Assembly (NCBI GenBank): GCA_026936335.1
Contig: JAPMXV010000015.1
Coordinates: forward strand, 186,001 to 250,000
Source: Mantamonas sphyraenae
Lineage: Eukaryota; CRuMs; Mantamonadidae
Reading direction: 5' to 3'
Length of the DNA: 64,000 bases
The notes under the pieces are model-generated. The model was not told where the DNA came from and did no database searches. It was given only the letters and a program-made list of their open reading frames with translations. Shown here in pieces: positions 49,725-59,467 of this stretch. Positions within the stretch are counted from its first letter, which is position 1; each line of letters begins with the position of its first letter. Position numbers and translations under genes: made by a program.

Positions 49725-51635
49725 TCATTCGCTGGCGATCAGGACGAGCTCGAGCGAGGAGGAAGAGGAGGAGGAAGGTAGGAGAAGGGAGCCTGTGCTG
49801 TTTGTGGCAAGGAGGAGCTGGTGGGAGTCTGCGTGGGCGAGCACTCGCCAACGCCAGGCAAGGGTGTCGTCCCAGGTGGCCAGTTGGGTGTCGTGGTCGA
49901 TGTGCACGTCGACGGTGTGGATGGGTGTGGGTGTGTCATGGATGGAGGCCACAAGGTCAACCTGGCCCACAGTGAGGGTGCTGCAGCATTGCGTGTCCCA
50001 GGACAGCGACACACAGGTCAGGGTGTGACCAGCAGGGATGAGAGTGTACACGTGTGTCCACACCGAATCTTTGTCGTCGTTGTCGTCGTCGTCGTCGTCG
50101 TGGGTGAGCCACGTGTCGAGAACGAGGCCGGTGTCGTTGAGGCGCACACAGAGACCCTTGGGCGCCTCATCGAGAAGGTAGAGAGCCAATACACAGCCGG
50201 AAGAGGAATCATCATCATCATCATCATGGGCACCATCCAGGGATAGGGACAGGGCACCGCCGAGGAGATCGACGTCTTGATGGCACAGTTGGATGGATTC
50301 TGCGCCGGAGTAGGCGGCCAGGTGTTGGCGACGCAAGCGTCCTGCAGCCTCGTCGAGGACGCTGGGCTGGCCGATTTGGGCCAGTCCCAGGTTGTGCCAG
50401 GGCTGGGCACTGAGGCAGCGACCGGCAAGCCAGAAGGATGGGCCAAAACCGCGACAGAACGCCGTCCGTATGGGCAGGGTGTGGAGACGGCCGGTGTGAG
50501 CGTGTGTGCTCCATGCCTGGTGGACACGGGACCAAAAGTCGAGGCTGTGTGTGTGTGTGTCGATGTGCGCGGGGCATTGCTCGTGGACCCAGCCGGGGGC
50601 AAAGACGGCGGCGCTGCATCCGGCCTTGGCAATGACCTCCAGGGCTGTGTCTGTGTGCAGACCGCCGCCGCCGTACGTGTTGCGTCCAAACACGTCGATG
50701 CCGTGCCAGACGTGTGTGGCAGGTCGCTGCAGTGCAGTGGCCAGGGTGGCGGATTCCCGTGGCATGTCTTGGCACCAGGTGTAGTTTGTAAACAGGCCGT
50801 GACTGGTGGCAAGGAAGAAATCCTGATTATTTGCTGACAAGCAGTCTTGCCACGCCAGCTTGCCCTGAACGGTCACGGCGTCGTACCATATGACATGGAG
50901 ACCTGAGTCACGCAGCGCTGCGACAAAGGCCAGCAGGCGAGGCACGAGGTCCAACTCGACGGCGTGTTCGATGTTCACAAGCCAGCCATGGAAGCCCAGG
51001 GTGTGGGCCATGGAGCAAAGGGCGTCCACGGCGCGTGCTGTGGTGTCGTCGTCGGCCAGCAGCCGTGCAAGATCGGCGGCGCCGTCGTCCCACTCGGTGA
51101 TAAACGTACCGAGCACAGGGATGCCATGTTTGCGACACACATCGATCCAGGGCTGTGGTGGAGGCGACACCCGGTGGTGGGCAAAGTAGATGAACAGGTC
51201 TGTGGCGGGCCAGGCGTGCTGGAGGTGAAACACGCCGTCGTCGTCGTCGTTGTCTGCCGTCTCTGCGGATGATGACGATGACGATGATTCTTCTGAGGAC
51301 AGATTCCATTCGCCGTCGTGGTATTTGTCACTCAAGTAGCCTCCTTTCATGTCATGACACACCAGCAGCTGTGGAGGGGGGCTGGAAGACGACGACGATT
51401 CTGGGTCTCGGATATCCAAGGTGTGGCACCAGGAGCGAGGATAAGACGGCCACAATGGAGGTGGTATCCATGCAAGCAGCTCGTCGACGGAATGGAGAGG
51501 CGAGGTGGCCTGCATGCCTTGCAGCGAAGACAAATAGGTGCTGCGGACGGCGCGCAGTGCACCAAGCATCAAGAAAACAAAAAATGTCGACGGTGCATCG
51601 ATGGTTGAGCCCAAAGCAGGCAGGCGATGTGACAC
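49725..51635 (-). CDS. ENGASE: Endo-beta-N-acetylglucosaminidase, glycoside hydrolase family 85
   Basis: A single-exon protein of 636 residues from ATG 51635, or 614 from ATG 51569 (MLGALRAV). The second start avoids overlap with the divergent gene at 51584 and is slightly preferred. GH85 hallmarks: LLVCHDMKGGY, GTFITEWDDG, GWLVNIEHAVELD with the catalytic Asn and Glu, VIWYDAVTVQGKLAWQ and HGIDVFGRNTYGGGG. The enzyme cuts the chitobiose core of N-glycans; the usual eukaryotic form is cytosolic and processes glycans released from misfolded glycoproteins. No signal peptide is evident. Odd: runs of Ser or Asp interrupt the loops (SSSSSSAETADNDDDD, HDDDDDD), probably simple-repeat expansions. Confidence 0.9.
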   Translation of the reverse strand: MSHRLPALGSTIDAPSTFFVFLMLGALRAVRSTYLSSLQGMQATSPLHSVDELLAWIPPPLWPSYPRSWCHTLDIRDPESSSSSSPPPQLLVCHDMKGGYLSDKYHDGEWNLSSEESSSSSSSAETADNDDDDGVFHLQHAWPATDLFIYFAHHRVSPPPQPWIDVCRKHGIPVLGTFITEWDDGAADLARLLADDDTTARAVDALCSMAHTLGFHGWLVNIEHAVELDLVPRLLAFVAALRDSGLHVIWYDAVTVQGKLAWQDCLSANNQDFFLATSHGLFTNYTWCQDMPRESATLATALQRPATHVWHGIDVFGRNTYGGGGLHTDTALEVIAKAGCSAAVFAPGWVHEQCPAHIDTHTHSLDFWSRVHQAWSTHAHTGRLHTLPIRTAFCRGFGPSFWLAGRCLSAQPWHNLGLAQIGQPSVLDEAAGRLRRQHLAAYSGAESIQLCHQDVDLLGGALSLSLDGAHDDDDDDSSSGCVLALYLLDEAPKGLCVRLNDTGLVLDTWLTHDDDDDDNDDKDSVWTHVYTLIPAGHTLTCVSLSWDTQCCSTLTVGQVDLVASIHDTPTPIHTVDVHIDHDTQLATWDDTLAWRWRVLAHADSHQLLLATNSTGSLLLPSSSSSSSLELVLIASE

Positions 51636-52219
51636 AGCTGTTGGGGATGGTGTGTGCAGACGTGTCTGTGGGCCAGCTGGAGTGGCTGGCGGAGGATGCA
51701 GGTTTGTTGGCCACCTCGAGCCACCACGTGGCTGTGGAGCTCGTGCTCATGAGTCATCTCTTTGTGGGCTTCCCCAAAGCCATCAACGGACTGCGTGTGT
51801 TGCGTGAGCATGTGTCGCTGACGCAGGAGGAGCACGCCTGGGCCGAGACTCTTCCCGAGCCGTTTGACCAGCACAAGGCCATGCAGAACATCCAACAGGT
51901 GTACGGAGGGGTCACATCCGCTCTGTGTATGAACATGAAGCAGGCACATCCCGTGATTGAGCGGCAAATGCTGCAATCGTACCAAAACTTCTTTGCTCGA
52001 CCAGGCTGCTCCATTGCACAAAGGGAACTGGGCGTTCTGGCCATGGTGGCTGCCACATACGTGCCAAGCGTGCGTCCGCAGCTCCAGTCGCATGTTCGTG
52101 GGGCGGTACGGTGTGGCGCTGAGCGAGGTGATGTGGTGGGGATGCTGCGTTTGGCGGCACTCTACAATGCAGAGCACAGCAGTGAGGTGATGGACGTGTG
52201 GGAGGAGATGGCAATGTAA
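51584..52219 (+). CDS. Carboxymuconolactone-decarboxylase/AhpD-like family protein
   Basis: A 211-residue single-exon protein starting MSTVHRWLSP. Two stretches fit the all-helical CMD/AhpD fold: VAVELVLMSHLFVGFPKAIN (the 'vyaGfPaalna' helix) and ELGVLAMVAATYVPSVRPQL with SHVRGAVRCGAERGDVVGML. There is no CxxC pair, so a peroxiredoxin-reductase role like AhpD is unlikely. Substrate and role are unknown. It is divergent from ENGase and lies 31 bases upstream of the LRR array on the same strand. Confidence 0.6.
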   Translation: MSTVHRWLSPKQAGDVTQLLGMVCADVSVGQLEWLAEDAGLLATSSHHVAVELVLMSHLFVGFPKAINGLRVLREHVSLTQEEHAWAETLPEPFDQHKAMQNIQQVYGGVTSALCMNMKQAHPVIERQMLQSYQNFFARPGCSIAQRELGVLAMVAATYVPSVRPQLQSHVRGAVRCGAERGDVVGMLRLAALYNAEHSSEVMDVWEEMAM

Positions 52220-52250
52220 AGAAAGGGCTCTTTGGGAGCGGGGGTTGTGA

Positions 52251-54014
52251 ATGCTCGCATCCTCGGGCAAGGAAAACATGTGGGGAAGCGATGAAAAGGC
52301 GATTGCAGCCATGGAGGCCGGACAGCCGGATGTGTTGCGTGAGCACCTGACGTCCACGGGCAATCGTCCGATGCTGGTGCTTGTTGGTGCCCAGTTGGAT
52401 GATGGGGCGCTGCGTGTGTTGTGGGAGTGCCGACGGGTGGTTCGCGAGGTCGCCCTCTCCGCCTGCACCTTTTCGCCGCCGCTGGAGTGCATGCGTGTGC
52501 TGAGCCAAGTGCTGGGGGACCCAGAGTCGCGTGTGGATACCTTTGCGTTGGACATCTTGTCTAGGTTTGCGGAGGAGGAGGAGAGGGAGCTGGCGGACGG
52601 GCTGGAACAGGCCGGGGATCGGCTGCGTTCGTTGACGCTGTCTGTGTACGGAACGGGGCCCAAACGCTCGTTTGTGCATGCACTGAACGCATTGGAAGCA
52701 TCATGCACAGCGCTAGAGACGTTGACCTTGGGAGGAATTGGCTTGACGGGAGAGGAGGACACGGGCGAAGGCGCCGAGATGGTTGCAAGGTTGGTTGAAC
52801 GCAGCCTGGTCAAGGTGACTCTGGTGAACGTGAGTTTCTGCGTGGCAGCAGTGCATAGGATTGCAGAGGGAGTGGGAGAGGCAACGCGGTTGCGGGAGCT
52901 CTGTGTTGAACGGCCGAACGGCAATCAGTGTCCCGGGTTGCCACAGCTGGTGGAGCAGGCGGCACGCAGCTCGACTGTGACCCATTTGAGTCTTCGGACG
53001 ATTCGAATCAGTGCGGAGGACCTGATTGAAGTGGCAGAGGCGTTGGCGAGCGCAGGCAGCAAGTGGCGACATGTGAACTTGAGCGGGCTGAAAGCAGAGG
53101 AGAGCTTCATGCGCTCACTGGTGGGACCGCAAACGATGCACTTGGGCGATGTCGATGCATTGGAGGAGGGCCAGCTTGCCCTGTGTCGTGCCTTGGGAGG
53201 CATGGTCAGATTGCATTGTTTGAGGTTGTCGATGGTGGAGTTCAGTGCTAGCGGGTACGTGGAACTGGCACAGGCGCTGGCCAAGATGACACAGCTGCGC
53301 ACATTGGAATGCGGAGACAGGAGTATGGATGCAAAGGCGGTGGAGGCGGTGTGTGAAGGGGTCCGTGTCCATCCAACGCTGACCAGTGTTCACCTGTCCT
53401 ACGCCGTGAACATTCCGGAAGAGACCGCACAGAGGGTGTTGGGCATGGTGGAGGAGAATGAGATGCTTCAGGAGGCAGCGGGTGTGTGGGAGCTGCTGCG
53501 GGAATACGATAATTTGTTGGAGGCGACAGTGGGGCTGGTGAAGCGCAGGCGCAGGCTGAGAGAGGTTTCTCGCAATGGGATGTGCCATCAACAGGCCCTG
53601 TGGAGGAATGCAAGGCTGGCAAAGGAGCTTGCAGAGGCGGCGCGCGTTGGGGATGTCCCAAAGGTGCGGGAGGCGTTGGAGGGTGGTCTGTCGGTCAACA
53701 CGGTTTTTCGCAACGCATCTGTGGTCAACGGGACATTGGAGGGCGGGCACGTGGAGGTGTGGGAGGTGCTGGAGGAGTATGGGTTGAGGGGGGAGTTGAC
53801 AGAGTGGGAGAAGGAGCAATGTGGGGAGATTGTGAGGGAGAAGGGTGTGTGGAGGAAGGAATGGCATTGGGTGATGGGTGAGGAGGTGGATGAGAGGATA
53901 GAGGTGGCACTGGTGATGAACATGGAGGAGAGAGATGTGATGTTTGAGGCGGGTGGGATGGAGGGGTATGTGGAAGAGACGGGGGTGGGAGGGATGGGTG
54001 ACACTGCCGGATGA
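52251..54014 (+). CDS. LRR protein with ankyrin-like pair and C-terminal module (LRR-1), C-terminus shifted by one base
   Basis: 587 residues from ATG 52251 (MLASSGKENMW). RNI-type leucine-rich repeats fill about residues 60-400 (LRSLTLSVYG, LVKVTLVNVS, VTHLSLRTIRI, LHCLRLSMVEF). An ankyrin-like pair follows (ELAEAARVGDVPKVREALEG, GHVEVWEVLEEYGL), then the start of the shared module (IEVALVMNMEER, MFEAGGMEGYVEETG). After that the frame is lost. A run of five G at 53981-53985 has four G in LRR-2, 4, 5 and 6. The one-base difference replaces the PDEVMER end with GGMGDTAG and a stop at 54014; the family ending lies in the next frame, with a stop at 54051-54053. Either a real truncation or a homopolymer error. 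Confidence 0.75.
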   Translation: MLASSGKENMWGSDEKAIAAMEAGQPDVLREHLTSTGNRPMLVLVGAQLDDGALRVLWECRRVVREVALSACTFSPPLECMRVLSQVLGDPESRVDTFALDILSRFAEEEERELADGLEQAGDRLRSLTLSVYGTGPKRSFVHALNALEASCTALETLTLGGIGLTGEEDTGEGAEMVARLVERSLVKVTLVNVSFCVAAVHRIAEGVGEATRLRELCVERPNGNQCPGLPQLVEQAARSSTVTHLSLRTIRISAEDLIEVAEALASAGSKWRHVNLSGLKAEESFMRSLVGPQTMHLGDVDALEEGQLALCRALGGMVRLHCLRLSMVEFSASGYVELAQALAKMTQLRTLECGDRSMDAKAVEAVCEGVRVHPTLTSVHLSYAVNIPEETAQRVLGMVEENEMLQEAAGVWELLREYDNLLEATVGLVKRRRRLREVSRNGMCHQQALWRNARLAKELAEAARVGDVPKVREALEGGLSVNTVFRNASVVNGTLEGGHVEVWEVLEEYGLRGELTEWEKEQCGEIVREKGVWRKEWHWVMGEEVDERIEVALVMNMEERDVMFEAGGMEGYVEETGVGGMGDTAG

Positions 54015-54106
54015 GGTGATGGAAAGGGTGGAGAGGTGGTTGGGGGCGGGATGAGGTGAGTGATGGAATGTATGGTCATCGTGAGGCGATCTGGCGGGCA
54101 GCTCAA

Positions 54107-55839
54107 ATGGCGCGCACACGACAAAGCGGGAGGAAGCCTCAAAGGCCCCTGAAGAGGGCGTTGGAGGGCACTGTGGAGGATGTGCGAGTGCAGATTCGAA
54201 GGGCACAACACACGGTCAGAGTGGATTGGGTTTCAATGACGGAAGAAGAGTTGGCCAAGCTGCAGGAAGCGTGCGAGGGGGTGGAAGTGCGAGCGTTGTC
54301 GCTGAACTGTGGCAAAGTGCCGATGGGGTCTGTGGGGGCATTTCTGGAAGGGTGCATGGCACAGCAGAGGCACTTGCAGGTGTTGAAGCTGCACCAACTG
54401 GCCCAGGAGAGAAGGCGAGGGCCAGGATGGACGGGCAAAGTTGTTCCAAGCGCTGGAGCTGGTGGGAGGGGCGCTTCGTGAGTTGAGAGTGAAGCGGTCA
54501 ATGTTTTCATGGGGACTCCCCTTCGTGGGTGGGTGTGTGTGATGCGGTGGCCAACGGGTGCCCGATGCTGGAGGAGTTGTGGTTGGACGAAGGCATGACT
54601 TTGGAGGACCTTGGACGGGTGCTGCACTCTTGCACGAGGCTGAAAGTGTTGCGCATGACAAGGTTCGGATTGGAGAGTGAGGAGGAGACACTGGAGATGG
54701 CACGGCTGATCGGGAAGAGCAGGTTGCGTCATTTGAAATTCTGGTTCACAGTTGCTACGTCGTCGTTTGACTACGGTGGCATTGTTGAGGAGATGCTTGG
54801 ATGTGGGACACTGCGAGACATATGCATCTCTGGCACAGTGGGGGTAGCAAAAGCTGAGAAAGGGCTGGCAAGGGCGTTGGAGGGCGGTGGCGGGCAACTG
54901 CGCCGGCTGGATCTCCAGAGGCTGCGCGTGAGGAAGAGGTTGGAGAAAGAGTTTCGGGAGAGTGGAGAATCGATGATGTTGGGATTGTGCGAGGCGTTGC
55001 AGAGGCACACGCAGCTGGAGATGGTTGGATTGGGCATGGAGTTGGATGCGAAGGAGGCAACAGCGCTGGCGACGGCGTTGGAAGGGATGAAGGGTCTGCG
55101 AGAGGTGTGCTTGCCGCATGGAAGCACATCGGATGAAGGAATGATTGCAGTGGCGGATGTGCTGCGTGTGCATCCGACAGTGGTGCAGGTGACGTTGGGA
55201 TCGTACTTGAAGGAACGAGTGAGCGATGAGGTGGGTGATGCGCTGTTGAGGATGGTAGAAGAGAATGAGAGGTTGATAGAGGCAATTGGACCTTGGGCAA
55301 AGAGAGATGTGAACATGGAGGTGCGGGAGAAAGTGTTGAAGGCAGTGGAAGGACGTGTGCGGCTGCAGCGAATTGGGGGATATGGGGATGGTTTTGAAGG
55401 TGCAAAGAGGTTGGTGAAGGCGCAGAGCGTGGATGCGGTGCGGGAGGAATTGGAGAGGGGGATGTGGGTGAACACGCGCGTGATGGGATTGGAAGAAAGG
55501 GAGTGGTTGGTGGAGAATGTGCTGGTGAGAGGGGATGTGGAGGTGTGGGAGGTGCTGGAGGAGTTTGGGTTGCGGGGGGAGTTGACAGAGTGGGAGAAGG
55601 AGCAATGTGGGGAGATTGTGAGGGAGAGGGGTGTGTGGAGGAAGGAATGGCATTGGGTGATGGGTGAGGAGGTGGATGAGAGGATAGAGGTGGCACTGGT
55701 GATGAACATGGAGGAGAGAGATGTGATGTTTGAGGCGGGTGGGATGGAGGGGTATGTGGAAGAGACGGGGTGGGAGGGATGGGTGACACTGCCGGACGAG
55801 GTGATGGAAAGGGTGGAGAGGTGGTTGGCGGTGGGTTGA
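54107..55839 (+). pseudogene. LRR family gene broken in its N-terminal third (LRR-2)
   Basis: It starts like its paralogues (MARTRQSGRK, then RALEGTVEDV and LNCGKVPMGSVGAFLEGCMA). Near 54405 one base is inserted relative to LRR-6 and LRR-7 (caggagagaagg against cagggagaagg), and the frame closes at 54481. A second difference near 54505-54540, an 11-base shortfall plus altered sequence, means the two parts do not rejoin. From about 54535 a long open frame resumes at DAVANGCPMLEELWLDEG and continues through the LRRs, ankyrin-like pair and full C-terminal module to 55839. Translation could also begin inside the second part. No GT-AG intron that would repair the frame was found. Confidence 0.7.
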
Positions 55840-55913
55840 GTGGGACAATGAAACATTTGAGTTCACCCAAGAACAATGCATTCCATCGCTGCGACTTCTG
55901 GAGCAAATGAACC

Positions 55914-57656
55914 ATGTTCCAGGACGAAGAAGTACTCGCATGCTTGCACAACAGGGACAAAGAGGGGTTGGCGGATCTCATCACACCTTGTGGTGGCCTT
56001 TGGATGGAGGCTTCCAAGGTGACGGCAGCAGAGATGGAGGTTCTGGCTGAGTTGACCTCGGGAATGAACTTCCAGTTGCTGGCGTTCTGCAGCATTCCTG
56101 TGGAGGAAGAAGCTGAAGCCTGGTACGCAGCACTTGGATCTTTGATGATGGAGCCCAGGGATCTCACCGACCTTTTGCTTCAGGACATTGGAGTCTTCAG
56201 CCCACTTCCAGAAAAGGCAGCGCTTTCCCTGGCAAACGCTCTGCAACACGGCAAACACAGGATTTCGTGCTTGGATTTCACAGGGACGTTTCCACTGGGT
56301 GATGCAGCGTTTGGGCACATGGCCAACGCACTGACAACGTGGCCCTCGTGGCAGCTGGAGAGCTTGGAGCTCTCTGGAACGGACATCTCGGACGAGAGTG
56401 TGCCTGCACTGAAGCAGGTGATTGCCCATTCGACGCAACTGCACTCATTGGATGTGTCTCGCACCCGTTTGTCTCTGACGGGACTGGAGACGCTGGGCAA
56501 AGCGATGTGTGGTTCCGGGTCGCTGCGGAAAGTGACGGTGGGCCGACCGCACATGCGCAGGGTGGATGGTGAGCCAACGATGGGCGCTGTTATGGATCGT
56601 ATGTTGGGAGGGGTCGCTGTGCGAGAGGTGCAACTGTGTGGGATGTTGGACAGGGTGGCGGAGATTGACCTTGCGCGTGCGTTGCTGGATCGCGGTGAGC
56701 ATCTCCACATGCTGAAAATGGACAAGATGTCTATGGAAAGGGCAGAGAGTGAGGAGAAAGGGATGGATTTGATGGATGCGGTGGTGCAGATGCCCCATCT
56801 GGACACATTGCATGTGGATGCGAGGCGTATGTCAAACACGGCGCTGGAGAGGCTTGCCAGTGGGTTGAACGAGGGCATGCGAGAACTGCGTGAGCTGGAG
56901 GTGCTGAACATGAATCCAGAGATGATGTGTGTGGTGTGTTTTGCGGTGGCCGCGCATCCGGGTCTGATCAAGGTGACGTTTCAAGGCAGCCAGCAGCTCA
57001 TCAACGATGAGGTGAAGAGTGCGATAGAGCACATGGTGAGCACGAACAATCGACTGCATTACTTTGCGGGACCGCGGGAGTTGCGTCAGGACGCCGCGCA
57101 GCGAATTGCGGATGTGGTGCGTGACAAGGGTGCTTCCTCCAACATGCAATTCATCAAAGTCGGCATGGGCAGGGGAGCGGAGCCTGCACACAATGTGTCA
57201 CGGTGCAAAGACCTGTTTGCTGCCATGAAGGTGGAGGACGTGGAGGGGATGCGGGAGATCCTGGACAGCGGGGTGTGGGTGAACACGGTGGTGGACTACA
57301 CATCGAAGTATGCTCTGAGCCAGGCAACGATACGGCATGGGCATGCAGAAGCATGGAGGGTGTTGGAGGAGTACGGGCTGCGGGAGGAGCTGAACGAGAG
57401 GGAGCGGGATATTTGCAAAGCTGTGGCATTGAAGGCGCAGAGATGGAACCCAGCGTGGCATTGGTTGATGGATGAGGATGTGGATGAGAGGATAGAGGTG
57501 GCACTGGTGATGAACATGGAGGAACGGGAGGTGATGTTTGGGGCAGGTGGGATGGAGGGGTATGTGGAAGAGACAGGGTGGGAGGGATGGGTGACACTGC
57601 CGGATGAGGTGATGGACAGGGTGTTGAAGTGGGTGGCGGTGGGCTGGGGTGTGTGA
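55914..57656 (+). CDS. LRR protein with ankyrin-like pair and C-terminal module (LRR-3), most divergent member
   Basis: 580 residues from ATG 55914 (MFQDEEVLAC). LRR units are readable (LESLELSGTDI, LHSLDVSRTRLS, VREVQLCGML, LDTLHVDARRMS, LIKVTFQGSQQL). The ankyrin-like pair is LFAAMKVEDVEGMREILDSG and GHAEAWRVLEEYGL. The module is complete but varied: IEVALVMNMEEREVMFGAGG (Glu to Gly in MFEAGGM) and LPDEVMDRVLKWVAVGWGV. Its 3' end is less like the other members in DNA, so it seems to have taken less part in homogenisation. The next gene's ATG lies 28 bases after its stop. Confidence 0.82.
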   Translation: MFQDEEVLACLHNRDKEGLADLITPCGGLWMEASKVTAAEMEVLAELTSGMNFQLLAFCSIPVEEEAEAWYAALGSLMMEPRDLTDLLLQDIGVFSPLPEKAALSLANALQHGKHRISCLDFTGTFPLGDAAFGHMANALTTWPSWQLESLELSGTDISDESVPALKQVIAHSTQLHSLDVSRTRLSLTGLETLGKAMCGSGSLRKVTVGRPHMRRVDGEPTMGAVMDRMLGGVAVREVQLCGMLDRVAEIDLARALLDRGEHLHMLKMDKMSMERAESEEKGMDLMDAVVQMPHLDTLHVDARRMSNTALERLASGLNEGMRELRELEVLNMNPEMMCVVCFAVAAHPGLIKVTFQGSQQLINDEVKSAIEHMVSTNNRLHYFAGPRELRQDAAQRIADVVRDKGASSNMQFIKVGMGRGAEPAHNVSRCKDLFAAMKVEDVEGMREILDSGVWVNTVVDYTSKYALSQATIRHGHAEAWRVLEEYGLREELNERERDICKAVALKAQRWNPAWHWLMDEDVDERIEVALVMNMEEREVMFGAGGMEGYVEETGWEGWVTLPDEVMDRVLKWVAVGWGV

Positions 57657-57684
57657 CGATGGTGCGGCAAGGGCGGCAACGGAA

Positions 57685-59433
57685 ATGCAGGCTGCCCTTG
57701 AGATCGCCTTGAGTGGCGGCGTAGACGATGTGAAGATGGAGATTGTGCGAGCTGGTGGTGTGATTGACGCACGGACGTTTGTGTTGAATGAAGAGCAGCT
57801 GAGTGTGTTGGAGGGGGCTGTCGAGGAAGTGGACGGCGACGTACACAGGGTGGAGCTCAATTGTCATATCCTGCCCCAATCGGCACTTGCACGTTTTGTG
57901 TCAACGCTGAATGGGCTGGCAAGCCGACTAGAGGTTCTGCGGCTGGAATGGATGGGAATACGTGGCTACGAAGGGAATCTGGAGCGGCAGCGGCTGTGTG
58001 ATGCGGTGTCCGGTTGTTCCACACTACGCGTGTTTTTCCTGTCCTATGACCCGTTTTGCGGCAGTCAGGAAGGAGACGCGAGCATGTTTGAGGCTTTGGC
58101 AACCGGGTGTCCGGCGTTGGAGGAGGTGCGGCTGGCAGAGTCGCCTACCCAGCCGTCGTTTGCTCGGATGATGCAGGGATGCACACAGTTGAGGACACTG
58201 GAGCTTCCAAGCATCGGCAAATGGAACCATGATACGCCAGGGTGGCTGTCAACGGAGATTGGGGGTAGTTGTTGTTTGCGGCGGTGTTTGCTCTCGTTCA
58301 ATGGCCACGTGGGCGACTTTGGGGCATTCTTCGAGGCCATCGTGGCGTGTGGAACACTGCGTGAATTGATACTGTCGGGAAAGGCGGTGCAAGACAAGGA
58401 GGGGTTGGCTGGGCTTGCAGAGGCGTTGGAACGTGGCTGCGGGCGGCAGCTTCGTCGTTTGGACTTGAGCAGGCTGGAACTGAGGAATGGCAAGGACAGA
58501 ATTGCAGCGGGAGGGACAACAATGATGTTGGGTGTGTGCAAGGCGTTGAAGACACACACACAACTGCACATGCTGGGTCTAGGAGTGGCACTGGATTACA
58601 GCGGGTGTCTGGCGCTGGCAGAGGCGTTGGAAGGGATGCAGGAGCTGCGAGAGGTGAGTCTCCCCTTTGGGAGTGCATCCAATGAGGGTATGTGTACCCT
58701 CGCGGAGGCGTTGCGTGTGCATCCGACAGTGGAACGCGTTGATCTCTCGTCAATGAGGGATGCAAAGTTGACTGAGGAAGTGGGGGAGGCACTCGTGAAG
58801 ATGGTGGCTGAGAAAGATAGGTTGCAGTTTGCATTGGCACCGTGGTCAAGAATCGGGATGAACATGGACCTGCGTGTGGCGTTGATGGAGGCGGTCGCAG
58901 GGTTTGTTCGGCTGCAGTGGGTCGGAAAAGGGCCTGGCAAGGGTTGGACCCCACCGCAATTTGCGAGTGAGTTGTGCAAAGAGAACACAGAGTGTGCACA
59001 GAGGTTGGTGAAGGCGGAGAGTGTGGAGAGTGTGCGGGAGGAGCTGGAGAGGGGCTTGGGAGTGAACACGCGTGTGGCAGGCAGGGGTGGAGGGGAGTGG
59101 GTGGTGGAGAATGTGTTGGTGAAGGGGGATGTGGAGGTGTGGGAGGTGTTGGAGGAGTATGGGTTGAGGGAGGAGTTGACAGAGTGGGAGAAGGAGCAAT
59201 GTGGGGAGATTGTGAGGGAGAGGGGTGTGTGGAGGAAGGAATGGCATTGGGTGATGGGTGAGGAGGTGGATGAGAGGATAGAGGTGGCACTGGTGATGAA
59301 CATGGAGGAGAGAGATGTGATGTTTGAGGCCGGTGGGATGGAGGGGTATGTGGAAGAGACGGGGTGGGAGGGATGGGTGACACTGCCGGATGAGGTGATG
59401 GAAAGGGTGGAGAGGTGGTTGGCGATGGAGTAG
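57685..59433 (+). CDS. LRR protein with ankyrin-like pair and C-terminal module (LRR-4)
   Basis: 582 residues from ATG 57685 (MQAALEIALSGGVDDVKMEI), chosen by alignment with the ALQRALEGSVEDVREEL start of LRR-6. LRRs: LEVLRLEWMGI, LRTLELPSIG, LRELILSGKAV, LRRLDLSRLELR, LHMLGLGVALD, LREVSLPFGS, VERVDLSSMRD. The ankyrin-like pair (LVKAESVESVREELERG; VKGDVEVWEVLEEYGL) and full C-terminal module ending VERWLAME follow. Only 28 bases separate it from LRR-3, and 34 from LRR-5. Each LRR strand-loop gives a variable surface, so ligand recognition is the natural guess. Confidence 0.85.
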   Translation: MQAALEIALSGGVDDVKMEIVRAGGVIDARTFVLNEEQLSVLEGAVEEVDGDVHRVELNCHILPQSALARFVSTLNGLASRLEVLRLEWMGIRGYEGNLERQRLCDAVSGCSTLRVFFLSYDPFCGSQEGDASMFEALATGCPALEEVRLAESPTQPSFARMMQGCTQLRTLELPSIGKWNHDTPGWLSTEIGGSCCLRRCLLSFNGHVGDFGAFFEAIVACGTLRELILSGKAVQDKEGLAGLAEALERGCGRQLRRLDLSRLELRNGKDRIAAGGTTMMLGVCKALKTHTQLHMLGLGVALDYSGCLALAEALEGMQELREVSLPFGSASNEGMCTLAEALRVHPTVERVDLSSMRDAKLTEEVGEALVKMVAEKDRLQFALAPWSRIGMNMDLRVALMEAVAGFVRLQWVGKGPGKGWTPPQFASELCKENTECAQRLVKAESVESVREELERGLGVNTRVAGRGGGEWVVENVLVKGDVEVWEVLEEYGLREELTEWEKEQCGEIVRERGVWRKEWHWVMGEEVDERIEVALVMNMEERDVMFEAGGMEGYVEETGWEGWVTLPDEVMERVERWLAME

Positions 59434-59467
59434 GGTTGGGTGATGACGCTGGGGGAGACAATGAAAC

